Shown here piece after piece: positions 42,458 through 50,623 of a stretch of DNA of 64,000 nt. The notes beneath the pieces were generated by a model. The model was not told where the DNA came from and searched no databases. It was given only the letters and a program-made list of their open reading frames with translations. The stretch covers positions 3,674-67,673 of the forward strand of contig CAZEFK010000005.1 of assembly GCA_964511405.1 (NCBI GenBank). The letters run 5' to 3'. Origin of the DNA: CAZEFK01 sp964511405. GTDB taxonomy: Bacteria > Pseudomonadota > Alphaproteobacteria > Elsterales > Elsteraceae. A program made the position numbers and the translations under genes. Numbering within the stretch: the stretch's first letter is position 1; each line of letters begins with the position of its first letter.

Positions 42458-42496
42458 GGACGGCTCTCCTCCTCGGAACTGGCCTGATGGCGCTGG

Positions 42497-43732
42497 TCAT
42501 GGCGCCAGCTCCACGCGGTTGCGGCCGCTGCGCTTGGCCGTATAGAGCGCCTCGTCGGCACGGGCGATGAGCTGCTCGACGTCGGCATCGGGACCGGCGG
42601 TGCCGGCCGCCCCGATGCTGACCGTGATGGGGACCGGTCCGGCATCGGTGGCGACCGGCTCGCGGGCGATGGTCTGGCGCAGCCGCTCGGCCACCGTCAT
42701 GGCCCCCAGGGGCCCGGTCTCGACCAGCAGCGCCACGAACTCCTCGCCGCCGAACCGGGCAACCATGTCGTGGCTGCGGACGCCCGCGGCCAGGACGGCC
42801 GCGATCCGGCGCAGCACTTGGTCGCCGGCGGCGTGGCCATACTGATCGTTGACCCGTTTGAAGAAATCGGCGTCGACCATGAGCACCGTCATCGCCCGCC
42901 CGTAGCGCTGGGCGCGCGCCTGCTCCTCGGTGGCGAAGGCCATGAACCGGCGGCGGTTGGCGAGCCCGGTCAAGGGATCGGTATTGGCCTCGCGGCGCAG
43001 CTGCTCCTCGTGGGCGCGGATCGACGTGACGTCATGCAGCACCACCAAGTTGGCGCCGTGGGACAGGGGTGTCACCGCGACATCCAGGATGCGGTCGCCG
43101 CGGGCGACGTCGCCGGCCTTGGCGGCATCGAGGATCGCGGCCACGGCGGCGGCCAGGCTGTCCGGATCGCCGCCGGCGTCGAGCATCGCCAGCGCCTGGG
43201 CGTTGGCCCGGGTGACGGCGCCCGCGGAATCCAGGATGCAGATGCCGTCATGCATGGCCGACAGCGCCGCATCGAGCAGCTCGGTCTGGACCAGCAGCTC
43301 GCGCTGGGCCGTCTGCAGCCGGTATTGCAGCAGCGCGTCGCCGATGGCGGCCTTGAGCTGGGTGGGCAGGCAGGGCTTCGACAGGAAGCGGAAGACGCCG
43401 GCCTGGTTGATGGCGTCCGATGCCGTCTTCTGATCGTGCAGGCCGGTCAGCATGATGGTCACGGCGTGCGGATGGCGCTCGCGCACCGCGGACAGCAACT
43501 GCAGGCCGGACATGCCGGGCATCGTCATGTCGGCGACGACGATCGCCGCGGCGCGCGCCGCCAGCACCTCCAGCGCCTGCTCGCCGCTGGTCGCGGTCAG
43601 CAAGTCGAACTCCTTGCGCAGGATGCGCGCCATGCCGTGCAGCACGTTCGCGTCGTCATCGACGATGAGCACGGTGGGCAGCGGCGCCGGGGTGCCCGAT
43701 GCGGTAGTGTCCAGCAGGTCGGCAGCGCTCAT
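42497..43732 (-). CDS. REC-PAS-GGDEF diguanylate cyclase
   Basis: A 411-residue cyclase: receiver (VLIVDDDANVLHGMARILRK, phospho-acceptor in VVADMTMPGMSG, lysine in FLSKPCLPT), a PAS-like segment (ALSAMHDGICILDSAGAVTR), and a GGDEF domain. The active site reads RFGGEEF, the nucleotide-binding block is DPLTGLANRRRF, and RSHD five residues upstream of the active site is an RxxD inhibitory site for product feedback. It should make c-di-GMP from GTP. GGAGG 8 bases before the ATG; the start also overlaps the REC-HDOD B stop by 4 bases. Confidence 0.94.
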   Translation of the reverse strand: MSAADLLDTTASGTPAPLPTVLIVDDDANVLHGMARILRKEFDLLTATSGEQALEVLAARAAAIVVADMTMPGMSGLQLLSAVRERHPHAVTIMLTGLHDQKTASDAINQAGVFRFLSKPCLPTQLKAAIGDALLQYRLQTAQRELLVQTELLDAALSAMHDGICILDSAGAVTRANAQALAMLDAGGDPDSLAAAVAAILDAAKAGDVARGDRILDVAVTPLSHGANLVVLHDVTSIRAHEEQLRREANTDPLTGLANRRRFMAFATEEQARAQRYGRAMTVLMVDADFFKRVNDQYGHAAGDQVLRRIAAVLAAGVRSHDMVARFGGEEFVALLVETGPLGAMTVAERLRQTIAREPVATDAGPVPITVSIGAAGTAGPDADVEQLIARADEALYTAKRSGRNRVELAP

Positions 43733-44952
43733 TGTCGGCCTCCATGGTCGCCCTGGGTCCGGAAGCCGGCAGTCCAGCCGTCGAACCGCGCCAGGATGCC
43801 GGCTCGCTCGAGATAGCCGCGGTCCGCCCGGTCGGTCGGATCGTCGTCGGACGCGATCGCGCCGGCCGCATGGATCGCGGCGACGAGATCCGGCTGCGGC
43901 TCGCCGGCCAGCCCCGGGGCATGATGGAACGCGACGGCCTCGACGATCGCGTCGGGCACGCCCCACAGCGCCAGCAGGTGGGCGCCGATCTCGGGGTGGC
44001 TGGCGCCGATCTCGGCCCGCTCCGCGGCGCAGCCCCCGACCCCCGTCTGCTCGGCATAGCGTTCGGCGCGGTGATAGCGGTCGGCCGCCAGGACGGCCAG
44101 GATCGCCTGGCCGATATCGTGCAGCAGGCCGGCCGAGAACGCCTGGTCGGCGCCACGCCGGCCGAGCCCCAGGTCACGGGCGATCGCCCGGGCGACGCTC
44201 GCGGTCCGGGTGGCATGGGACCACAGCACCGCCAGGCGCTTGGTGACCGCCGGCTGCTCCAGCTGCAGCGCGACGCTGCAGGCCAGGACCAAGGTGCGGG
44301 CGAGTTCGGTGCCGAGCCGGTCGATCACCTGCTGGGCCGTGGCGATGGGGGCGCCGCCGGTGAGGCTGGGCGCATTGGCCGCGTCGATCACCCGGGCCGC
44401 CAGCGCCGGGTCGGCGTCGAGGACGCCGCCGGCGGTGCGGATTCGCTCGGGCGAGCGCAGCGCCGCAGTAAGCTCGGTGTAGACTCGCGGGCGGCTGGGC
44501 AGCGCCGGGAGCTGCGCCGCCGCGCGCACCAGCTCCGGGGTCGCCAGCACGGCGCGCAGCCGGCACGAGCGCTGGATCGCGGCGATGAGCTGCTCGTAGT
44601 CGCAGGGCTTGGCCAGGAACAGCTGCGGCGGGCCGACCGCGCGAATGGCATCCTCGTGGTCGCATTGGCCCGACAGCATGATCCGCGCGGTCCAGGGATA
44701 ACCGCGCTCGACCTCGGCCAGGAGCTGCAAGCCATCGATGCCGGGCATCATGCGGTCGCTGACCACCACGTCGGCGGGCTCGGCCGCCAGCATGGCCAAG
44801 GCATCGGCGCCGCTGCTGGCGAAGCGCATGGACCACTGTGTCCGCATGCTGCGGAGCAGCCGCTGGAGGCCGGTCAGGACCTTCGGCTCGTCGTCGACGA
44901 ACAGGATCGAAATCGGGCCCGAGCCTTGGCTCGGCGGCGGCCAGAGGGTCAT
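43729..44952 (-). CDS. REC-HDOD response regulator (copy B)
   Basis: A 407-residue protein with a receiver (ILFVDDEPKVLTGLQRLLRS, phospho-acceptor in VVVSDRMMPGIDG, lysine in FLAKPCDYE) and an HDOD domain (LPALPSRPRVYTELTAAL, SAGLLHDIGQAILAVLA). Among the three copies this one alone keeps the HD pair (LLHDIG); residual metal binding is possible, although HDOD domains usually lack activity. ATG at 44952 overlaps the stop of copy C (ATGA), and its own stop overlaps the cyclase start, so the order is C-B-cyclase in a tightly coupled operon. Confidence 0.9.
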   Translation of the reverse strand: MTLWPPPSQGSGPISILFVDDEPKVLTGLQRLLRSMRTQWSMRFASSGADALAMLAAEPADVVVSDRMMPGIDGLQLLAEVERGYPWTARIMLSGQCDHEDAIRAVGPPQLFLAKPCDYEQLIAAIQRSCRLRAVLATPELVRAAAQLPALPSRPRVYTELTAALRSPERIRTAGGVLDADPALAARVIDAANAPSLTGGAPIATAQQVIDRLGTELARTLVLACSVALQLEQPAVTKRLAVLWSHATRTASVARAIARDLGLGRRGADQAFSAGLLHDIGQAILAVLAADRYHRAERYAEQTGVGGCAAERAEIGASHPEIGAHLLALWGVPDAIVEAVAFHHAPGLAGEPQPDLVAAIHAAGAIASDDDPTDRADRGYLERAGILARFDGWTAGFRTQGDHGGRQ

Positions 44953-46130
44953 GCCGGCCCGTCGGCGAGCTGCGCGCCAAGCGTGTTCCGCCAACTGTCG
45001 ACCCGCGGCATCAGGCCCAGCTGGTCGAGATGGGCCGCGTCCAGGTCGTCGTCGGTGTCCGCGGTCAGCGCGCTGGCGGCATGAACCGCGGTCGCGACCG
45101 AGGCCGTTTCCTGGTCGACCGCACCAGGCGTGTGGTGGAATGCGACTGATTCGACGATCGGATCAGGCAGGCCCCACAGCGCCAGGAGGTAGGCGCCGAT
45201 TTCGGCGTGGGTGGCGCCGAGCCGCCGGCGCTCGGCCGACAGGCGCGCGCGGCCGGCCACGCCGGCTTCCCGGGCGATCTCGTGATCGACCGCGCCCAGG
45301 CGCATCGCCAGGACCAGCATGCCGACATGGTGAAGCAGGCCGGCGGTGAAGGCCTCGTCCTCGCCCGGCCGGCCCAGGTGCAGGTCGCTGGCGACATAGC
45401 GCGCGGCCAGCGCCGCGCGCATGCCATGGCTCCACAGCGCCTGCAGCCGGGCGTCGTCGGCCTCGCCGACCAGCTGGCTGGCGATGCCGTGGGTCAGCAC
45501 CAGCGAGCGCAGCAGCTCGCTGCCCAGGAGCTGGATCGCCTGCGCCGGGGTCGTGACGCGCCGGGTCGCTCCGAAGAATGCCGAGTTGGCGAGCTGGAGC
45601 AGCTTGGCGGCCAGGCCCATGTCGCGGCTGACCAGGTCGGCGAGCTGCTTCTGGGACACGGTCTCGCCGTCGAGGGCGCTGACCAGCTCGTGATAGACCG
45701 TCGGCGGGCTGGGCAGGCAGCGCAGGGCCGGCACGGCCTCGGTCACACGTTGGTCGGTCAGCACCGAGCGCAGCCGGCAGGCGCGCGTGATGCCCTTGAT
45801 CAGCAGGCCGCTGTCACAGGGCTTGGAATAGAACAGATGGGTCGGGCCGACGCAGCGCAGCGCCGTCTCGCGGTCGCACTGGCCGGACAGCACGATCCGG
45901 ATCGTCTGGGGGAACCGCCGCTCGACCTCGGTCAGCAGCTGCGCGCCGTCCATCTCCGACATGCGCAGGTCGGTGACCACGACATCGGCCGGATCCTCCT
46001 CGAGCATCTCGAGGGCGGCGCGGCCGCTCGGCGCGAACCGCATGCGCCAGCGGTCGCGCATCGGGCGCAGCATCCGCAGCAGGCCCGATCCGACATGGGG
46101 CTCGTCATCGACGAACAGGACCGAGATCAC
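44949..46130 (-). CDS. REC-HDOD response regulator (copy C)
   Basis: A 393-residue receiver-HDOD protein, first gene of the five-gene operon. Receiver: VLFVDDEPHVGSGLLRMLRP, phospho-acceptor in VVVTDLRMSEMDG, lysine in FYSKPCDSG. HDOD: LPSPPTVYHELVSALDGETV, AKLLQLANSAFFGATRR, TAGLLHHVGMLVLAM (HH instead of HD). GTG at 46130 was chosen because GGAGG lies 7 bases upstream and the receiver begins there; longer frames add unrelated residues. It is more like copy A in the receiver than like its neighbour B. Confidence 0.9.
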   Translation of the reverse strand: MISVLFVDDEPHVGSGLLRMLRPMRDRWRMRFAPSGRAALEMLEEDPADVVVTDLRMSEMDGAQLLTEVERRFPQTIRIVLSGQCDRETALRCVGPTHLFYSKPCDSGLLIKGITRACRLRSVLTDQRVTEAVPALRCLPSPPTVYHELVSALDGETVSQKQLADLVSRDMGLAAKLLQLANSAFFGATRRVTTPAQAIQLLGSELLRSLVLTHGIASQLVGEADDARLQALWSHGMRAALAARYVASDLHLGRPGEDEAFTAGLLHHVGMLVLAMRLGAVDHEIAREAGVAGRARLSAERRRLGATHAEIGAYLLALWGLPDPIVESVAFHHTPGAVDQETASVATAVHAASALTADTDDDLDAAHLDQLGLMPRVDSWRNTLGAQLADGPA

Positions 46131-46244
46131 GGGGCGACCTCCAATTGGATCGGGGCTGCGGCCGACATGCTGGTGGCGTGACGCCGCGGCGCCGTCCTCG
46201 CGTTTCGGCTGCCGGGGGCCATCGCCGTTCGCCAAGAAATCTGT

Positions 46245-46261
46245 CCAATGCCCAACATTGG
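46245..46261. repeat. Inverted repeat upstream of the REC-HDOD operon
   Basis: Perfect 6-bp arms CCAATG and CATTGG around CCCAA, about 115 bases upstream of the operon's first GTG and downstream of the GT25 gene. No T-run follows on either strand, so an operator is more likely than a terminator. Confidence 0.35.
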
Positions 46262-46386
46262 TGGCCGTCTGCGCCACGTCATGGTCCAGCTTCGGGACGG
46301 CGGATTAAAATCGAGTAAAAGATGACCCGTGGAGTACTACCGCCGCGTTTGGTTAAAGGTCCTGTAAGAATATACTGGCGCGCGGC

Positions 46387-47142
46387 TCAGACCGGGTGGA
46401 CTGCGCCTGCGGGATCGCGCGCGATCTGCACGGTCGATGTCGCCTGGTCGTTGGGGGTCAGGGCCAGCGGCGGAAAGCTGACGAAGGCGGCGAGCGTCGG
46501 GTAGAGCCCATTCAGCATCACGTCCAGGCCGGAGTTGGGCCAGTCGCCGCCGAGCTCCGGATAGGTGACGGTGGCCGGCGTGAGCGGCAGGCAGGCCTTC
46601 CGCAGCTTGGCCGCGCCGGCGGCCGACACCGAATAGGCCAAGAGCCCCCAGGCCCGGATCAGCCGCAGCGGCTGCGGCGCCAGCGCCAGGGTCTGGAACC
46701 GGTCGAGGCGCTCCGGCCCGAGGTCGGCGTTGAAATGCACGACCGCCGGGGACACGCCGGGCAGCAGGTCGCAATAAAGGTAGGTATCGAAGTTCCAGCC
46801 CCACAGCACGATGTCCCAGTCCGCCGGCAGGCTGGCGATCAGGGCCGGCGCCCGGTCGGTGAACTGCGGATGGAAGACCGCATCGTCCTCGCACATCGTG
46901 AGGTATGGGGCGCCGGCCGGGAACTGCTCCCAGGCGAGCAGGTGCGACAGCGCGACGCCGATGGCGCCGTCGGTATAGTCCAGCGGCTCCTGGATGATTC
47001 CGGCGGCCGCGAGGGCGTCCCGGTCGATGGTGCGGCCGTCCACGGCGCTGCGCCGCTCGACCTCGCCCAGGTGGCGGTTGCGCTGGGCGAAGGCGGTGAA
47101 GCGGTCGGGGCTGCGATCGAGATTGATGACCTGGACTTTCAT
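46387..47142 (-). CDS. GT25-type glycosyltransferase (copy 1)
   Basis: A 251-residue glycosyltransferase of the LPS/LOS GT25 family. It starts VQVINLDRSPDRFTAFAQRN, the usual VINLDRS..R motif; GVALSHLLAWE and LTMCEDDAVFHPQF (EDD, metal/nucleotide-sugar site) follow, and DIVLWGWNFDTYLY and FGLLAYSVSAAGAAKL complete the fold. It should transfer a sugar to LPS or another glycan at the cytoplasmic membrane. It stands head to head with a close paralogue at 47.25 kb, 110 bases between starts. Confidence 0.88.
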   Translation of the reverse strand: MKVQVINLDRSPDRFTAFAQRNRHLGEVERRSAVDGRTIDRDALAAAGIIQEPLDYTDGAIGVALSHLLAWEQFPAGAPYLTMCEDDAVFHPQFTDRAPALIASLPADWDIVLWGWNFDTYLYCDLLPGVSPAVVHFNADLGPERLDRFQTLALAPQPLRLIRAWGLLAYSVSAAGAAKLRKACLPLTPATVTYPELGGDWPNSGLDVMLNGLYPTLAAFVSFPPLALTPNDQATSTVQIARDPAGAVHPV

Positions 47143-47252
47143 GCCCGGCCATTCCTGGGGCGTCGCGCCGCCCGGCGCAACCCCTTCGGACGGCCCCGCC
47201 GGGGAGGCGATCCGGCTGGGCTTCCGCGACGGGGGCCGGCAGAGTGGTGGCC

Positions 47253-47993
47253 ATGGACCTCGTCGTCATCAATCTCGACCGGACGCCCGACCGGCTGGCG
47301 GCGTTCCAGGCGGCAAACCGCCATGTTCCGGCGATCCGGCGCGTGTCGGCCGTCGATGGCCGTGCCCTCGACCGGGCCGCGCTGGCCGCGGCCGGCCTGA
47401 TCGAGGGTGAGATCCCGCACAGCGACGGGGCGCTGGGCAACGCCCTATCGCACATCGCGCTGTGGGACGCCTGGCGCGACCGCGGACGGGCACTGACCGT
47501 CTGCGAGGACGATGCCGTGCTCGCCGGCGGCTTCGGAGCGCATGCGGAGCGGCTGCTTGCCGGCCTGCCGGACGACTGGGACGTCGTGCTGTGGGGCTGG
47601 AACTTCGACAGCGGCATCACCTTCGACATGCTGCCGGGGGTGGCGCCGTGCCAAGCCCGCTTCGGGCTGGAGCCGGGCGGGCTTGGCCGCTTTCCCGAGC
47701 TGCCCGTCGACGCCCGTCTGTTCCGCCTGTTCCGGGCCTTCGGGCTGATCGCCTATACGGTGTCGCCGCGGGGCATGGGCAGGCTGCGGACGGCGTGCGT
47801 CCCGCTGCGGCCGACGGTCGTCTGCCACCCGGATCCGGCGGCGGCCGTGCCCAATGTCGGGCTCGACGTGGCGCTGATGGGCGCCTATCCGATGCTTAAT
47901 GCCTATGTGAGCTTCCCGCCGTTGGCGATCACGGCCAACGATCGCGCGCGGTCGACCGTGCAGACGATGGCCGCGAACGGCCTTGGCGCGTGA
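47253..47993 (+). CDS. GT25-type glycosyltransferase (copy 2)
   Basis: A 246-residue paralogue of copy 1. LVVINLDRTPDRLAAFQAAN, GNALSHIALWDAWR, LTVCEDDAVLAGGF, DVVLWGWNFDSGITFDMLPG and FGLIAYTVSPRGMGRL match the first copy block by block, including the PNVGLDVALMGAYP end region. Clear inverted duplication with later divergence. ATG at 47253 was chosen over GTG at 47244 since the conserved strand starts right after it. The two may share promoters in the 110-base gap. Confidence 0.88.
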   Translation: MDLVVINLDRTPDRLAAFQAANRHVPAIRRVSAVDGRALDRAALAAAGLIEGEIPHSDGALGNALSHIALWDAWRDRGRALTVCEDDAVLAGGFGAHAERLLAGLPDDWDVVLWGWNFDSGITFDMLPGVAPCQARFGLEPGGLGRFPELPVDARLFRLFRAFGLIAYTVSPRGMGRLRTACVPLRPTVVCHPDPAAAVPNVGLDVALMGAYPMLNAYVSFPPLAITANDRARSTVQTMAANGLGA

Positions 47994-48108
47994 TCGGCGG
48001 TGGAATTGTTGCGACTATCGCCTTTGCCGCCGCGGCGTGCCATGCTTCCCTGCCGAAATAGACCTGCAATCCGCCGAAAGAGACTTCGTTAGGATAGTCG
48101 TCGCCGGC

Positions 48109-48588
48109 ATGAACCAGCCGAAAGAGATGACCGTGGACGGCTACGAACCCGTTCTGTCTCTGCTCTGCCGCGTTCACGGGTGCCTCTGCGCATTGTCGCT
48201 CGGACAGGTCGTGGAGACGATGCGCCCTCTGCCCATCGAGCCTTTGCAGAATGCGCCGTCGTTCGTCCGCGGACTGTCCGTCATTCGGGGCGCTCCGGTG
48301 CCGGTCCTCGACGTCGCTCACCTGCTCAATGGCAAAACCGGCGTCGCCGGCCGGTTCGTGACCATCGCGGTCGGCGACCGCCGGGTCGCGCTCGCGGTGG
48401 AGGCCGTACTCGGCGTTCGGCCGGTGCCGGCGGCGGCCCTGCAAGCGCTGCCGCCGCTCCTTCGGAGGGTCGAGGTGGTGTCCGCAATTGCCACTCTGGA
48501 TGCGGAATTGCTGGTGGTGCTGGAGGCGGCGCGTCTGATGCCGGACGATCTGTGGCCGAGCCCTGGTGCCGACGAGCGGCTCCAATGA
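48109..48588 (+). CDS. CheW-like adaptor (first copy)
   Basis: A 159-residue CheW-domain protein that would couple the receptor to CheA. Recognisable elements: LLCRVHGCLCALSLGQVVET, FVRGLSVIRGAPVPVLDVAH and the later GDRRVALAVEAVLGVRPVPA. First gene of the chemosensory operon; its TGA overlaps the cheR ATG (ATGA at 48585). Starts at 48109 or 48127 are possible; GAAAGAG precedes the second. Position matches WspB. Confidence 0.85.
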   Translation: MNQPKEMTVDGYEPVLSLLCRVHGCLCALSLGQVVETMRPLPIEPLQNAPSFVRGLSVIRGAPVPVLDVAHLLNGKTGVAGRFVTIAVGDRRVALAVEAVLGVRPVPAAALQALPPLLRRVEVVSAIATLDAELLVVLEAARLMPDDLWPSPGADERLQ

Positions 48589-50084
48589 TCGAGCCGCCCG
48601 GCACCCGCGAGGTGCAGCTGTTCCGGGACATCGTGGTTCGCCGCCTCGGCCTTCAGTTCGACGATGCGAAGCTCGGCTTTCTGGCGGCGGTCTTGGCCCG
48701 GCGCCTGGAGGCGCTGCGGCGCTCCGCCGAGTCCTATCTCTGGAGCCTGCAGCGCGAGCCCTCGGAGGACGAGCTCAGTGCCCTCGCCCAGGAGCTGACC
48801 GTCACGGAGACCTATTTCTTCCGCCATAACGATCAGTTTCGCGCCCTCGCCGAGGTTGCGCTGCCCAAGCGCCTGGCGATCGAGCGGACGCCCAAGGTCC
48901 TGCGGCTGCTGTCCGCCGGGTGCGCCTCGGGCGAGGAGGCCTATACGATCGCCATCATTGTCCGGGAAGCCATTGCGGATCCGTCCGTGGCGGTGACGAT
49001 CCGAGCGGTCGATGTCAATCCGGCCGCGTTGCACAAGGCCGCCCGTGGCCGCTATTCGAGCTGGGCGTTGCGCGAGACGCCGACGGATGTCCGGCAGAAA
49101 TGGTTCCGCTCCGAAGGTGGCGATTTCGTCCTCGACGATGCGCCGCGCACCGCCGTGACGTTCGAGGCGCGCAACCTGGCGGCGGCCGATCTCGAGTTGT
49201 GGCAGCCCCAGACCTATGACGTGATCTTTTGCCGGAACGTCCTGATGTACTTCGCGCCGGAGAAGATGCGCGCGACCATCGACAGCATCGCCCAAGCGCT
49301 GGCGCCAGGGGGGTTCCTATTCCTTGGTCATGCCGAGACCTTGCGGGGTGTCTCCGACGAGTTTCACCTCTGCCACACTCACGAGACCTTCTACTATGAG
49401 CGCAAGGGCCCGGCGTCCGCGATCGTGCATCGGGCGCCGGCCGCGTCTCCGCCGATCGCCGCGATCGTCCCTCCCGTTGCCATTGACCAGGCCTGGGTCC
49501 AGGCGATCGCCGACGCCAGCCGGCGCGTGGCGGCGCTCATCCCGGATCAGGCCGCGCAACCGGCATCCGCGCGGCCGCCGGACTGGATCAAGGCGCAGGC
49601 CCTGGATCTCCTGCATCAGGAGCGCTACGCCGAGGCCCTGGCCTATGTCCGGCAGGCGCCCGCGGACTCCGAGCGGGATCCCGACATCCTGCTCCTCGAA
49701 GCGACGCTCCTGGCGCACAGCGGCCGGCTCGCGGCGGCGGAAGACACCTGCCGCCGGCTGCTCCTGCTCGACGAACTGAATGCCGAGGCCCATTACGTCC
49801 TGGCGCTCTGCCGCGAAGGGCTGGGCGACGGCGGCGGGGCGACCGAGCACGACCGGGTGGCCGTCTATCTGGATCCCGCCTTCGCCATGCCCCGGCTGCA
49901 TCTGGGGCTGCTGGCACGACGCCTCGGCGATCGGGACGCGGCGCGCCGCGACCTGCAGCACGCGCTGATCCTGCTCGAGAGCGAATTCGCCTCGCGCCTG
50001 CTGCTGTTCGGGGGCGGCTTCAGCCGGCAGGCCCTGATCGACCTGTGCGCGTCGGCGCTGCGCGATTGTGGCGGGCGGCCGTGA
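48585..50084 (+). CDS. CheR methyltransferase with C-terminal TPR region (WspC-like)
   Basis: A 499-residue protein. Residues 1-275 are CheR: N-terminal helical part (VRRLGLQFDDAKLGFLAAVL), TVTETYFFRHNDQF, the SAM site SAGCASGEEAYTIAII and CRNVLMYFAPEKM. It methylates receptor glutamates using SAM. The C-terminal part from ~340 has TPR-like helix pairs (ALDLLHQERYAEALAYVRQA, AEAHYVLALCREGLGDGGGA). This CheR-TPR fusion is typical of WspC and FrzF in alternative chemosensory systems. It overlaps the CheW genes on both sides (ATGA, GTGA). Confidence 0.93.
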   Translation: MIEPPGTREVQLFRDIVVRRLGLQFDDAKLGFLAAVLARRLEALRRSAESYLWSLQREPSEDELSALAQELTVTETYFFRHNDQFRALAEVALPKRLAIERTPKVLRLLSAGCASGEEAYTIAIIVREAIADPSVAVTIRAVDVNPAALHKAARGRYSSWALRETPTDVRQKWFRSEGGDFVLDDAPRTAVTFEARNLAAADLELWQPQTYDVIFCRNVLMYFAPEKMRATIDSIAQALAPGGFLFLGHAETLRGVSDEFHLCHTHETFYYERKGPASAIVHRAPAASPPIAAIVPPVAIDQAWVQAIADASRRVAALIPDQAAQPASARPPDWIKAQALDLLHQERYAEALAYVRQAPADSERDPDILLLEATLLAHSGRLAAAEDTCRRLLLLDELNAEAHYVLALCREGLGDGGGATEHDRVAVYLDPAFAMPRLHLGLLARRLGDRDAARRDLQHALILLESEFASRLLLFGGGFSRQALIDLCASALRDCGGRP

Positions 50085-50620
50085 CCGACGCGCCCGCGCA
50101 CTGGGCGCGCCGAGCCGACGAGTTGCGGCGGGCCTTCGATCAGGCCTTCGCCGTGCCGCCGCCCCTGGACCGGCCGGCCGAGCACGATCTCCTCGGCATT
50201 CATCTGGCCACCCACCCGTACGCCCTGCGTCTGTCCGAGGTCGCCGGCCTGGTCGCCGACAAGGCCGTGACCCCGGTTCCGAGCGACCATCCAGCCTTGC
50301 TGGGCATCGCGGGATTCCGGGGCGCGATCCTGCCCGTCTACGGCCTGCCGGCGCTCCTCGGCCACCCGGCCGGCGCCGCGTGCCGCTGGCTGGCGATCGC
50401 GGCGGCGGCGCCCCTGGCCTTCGCCTTCGAAGGGTTCGACGGCCATCTGCGGATCACGCGCGAGGACCTGCTGCCGCAGGACGGCGCCGCATCCGGCCGA
50501 CCCTCGATCCGCGAGTCTGCCCGCGTGCGCGGCGTCATCCGGCCGATCATACACCTGCCGTCGCTCCTCGATGCGATCCGGCAACAGGCGCAGACCGCCG
50601 CCGCAACCAAGGAGCGCTGA
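50081..50620 (+). CDS. CheW-like adaptor (second copy)
   Basis: A 179-residue CheW protein. The N-terminal helix (ARRADELRRAFDQAFAVPPP) precedes the CheW fold: LLGIHLATHPYALRLSEVAG, ALLGIAGFRGAILPVYGLPA. The long N-terminal helix resembles WspD. GTG start overlaps the cheR stop (GTGA). It lies directly before the receptor gene. The two CheW copies are quite different from each other, so they probably have separate places in the array. Confidence 0.85.
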   Translation: MTDAPAHWARRADELRRAFDQAFAVPPPLDRPAEHDLLGIHLATHPYALRLSEVAGLVADKAVTPVPSDHPALLGIAGFRGAILPVYGLPALLGHPAGAACRWLAIAAAAPLAFAFEGFDGHLRITREDLLPQDGAASGRPSIRESARVRGVIRPIIHLPSLLDAIRQQAQTAAATKER

Positions 50621-50623
50621 GCG

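Noticed and set aside
42497..43732. REC-GGDEF protein as the WspR of the chemosensory operon
   Set aside because: It belongs to a different minus-strand operon about 5 kb away with its own overlaps; functional linkage is possible but cannot be claimed from sequence.
46245..46261. Rho-independent terminator after the GT25 gene
   Set aside because: Stem is only 6 bp and no T-run follows on either strand; listed only as an inverted repeat.
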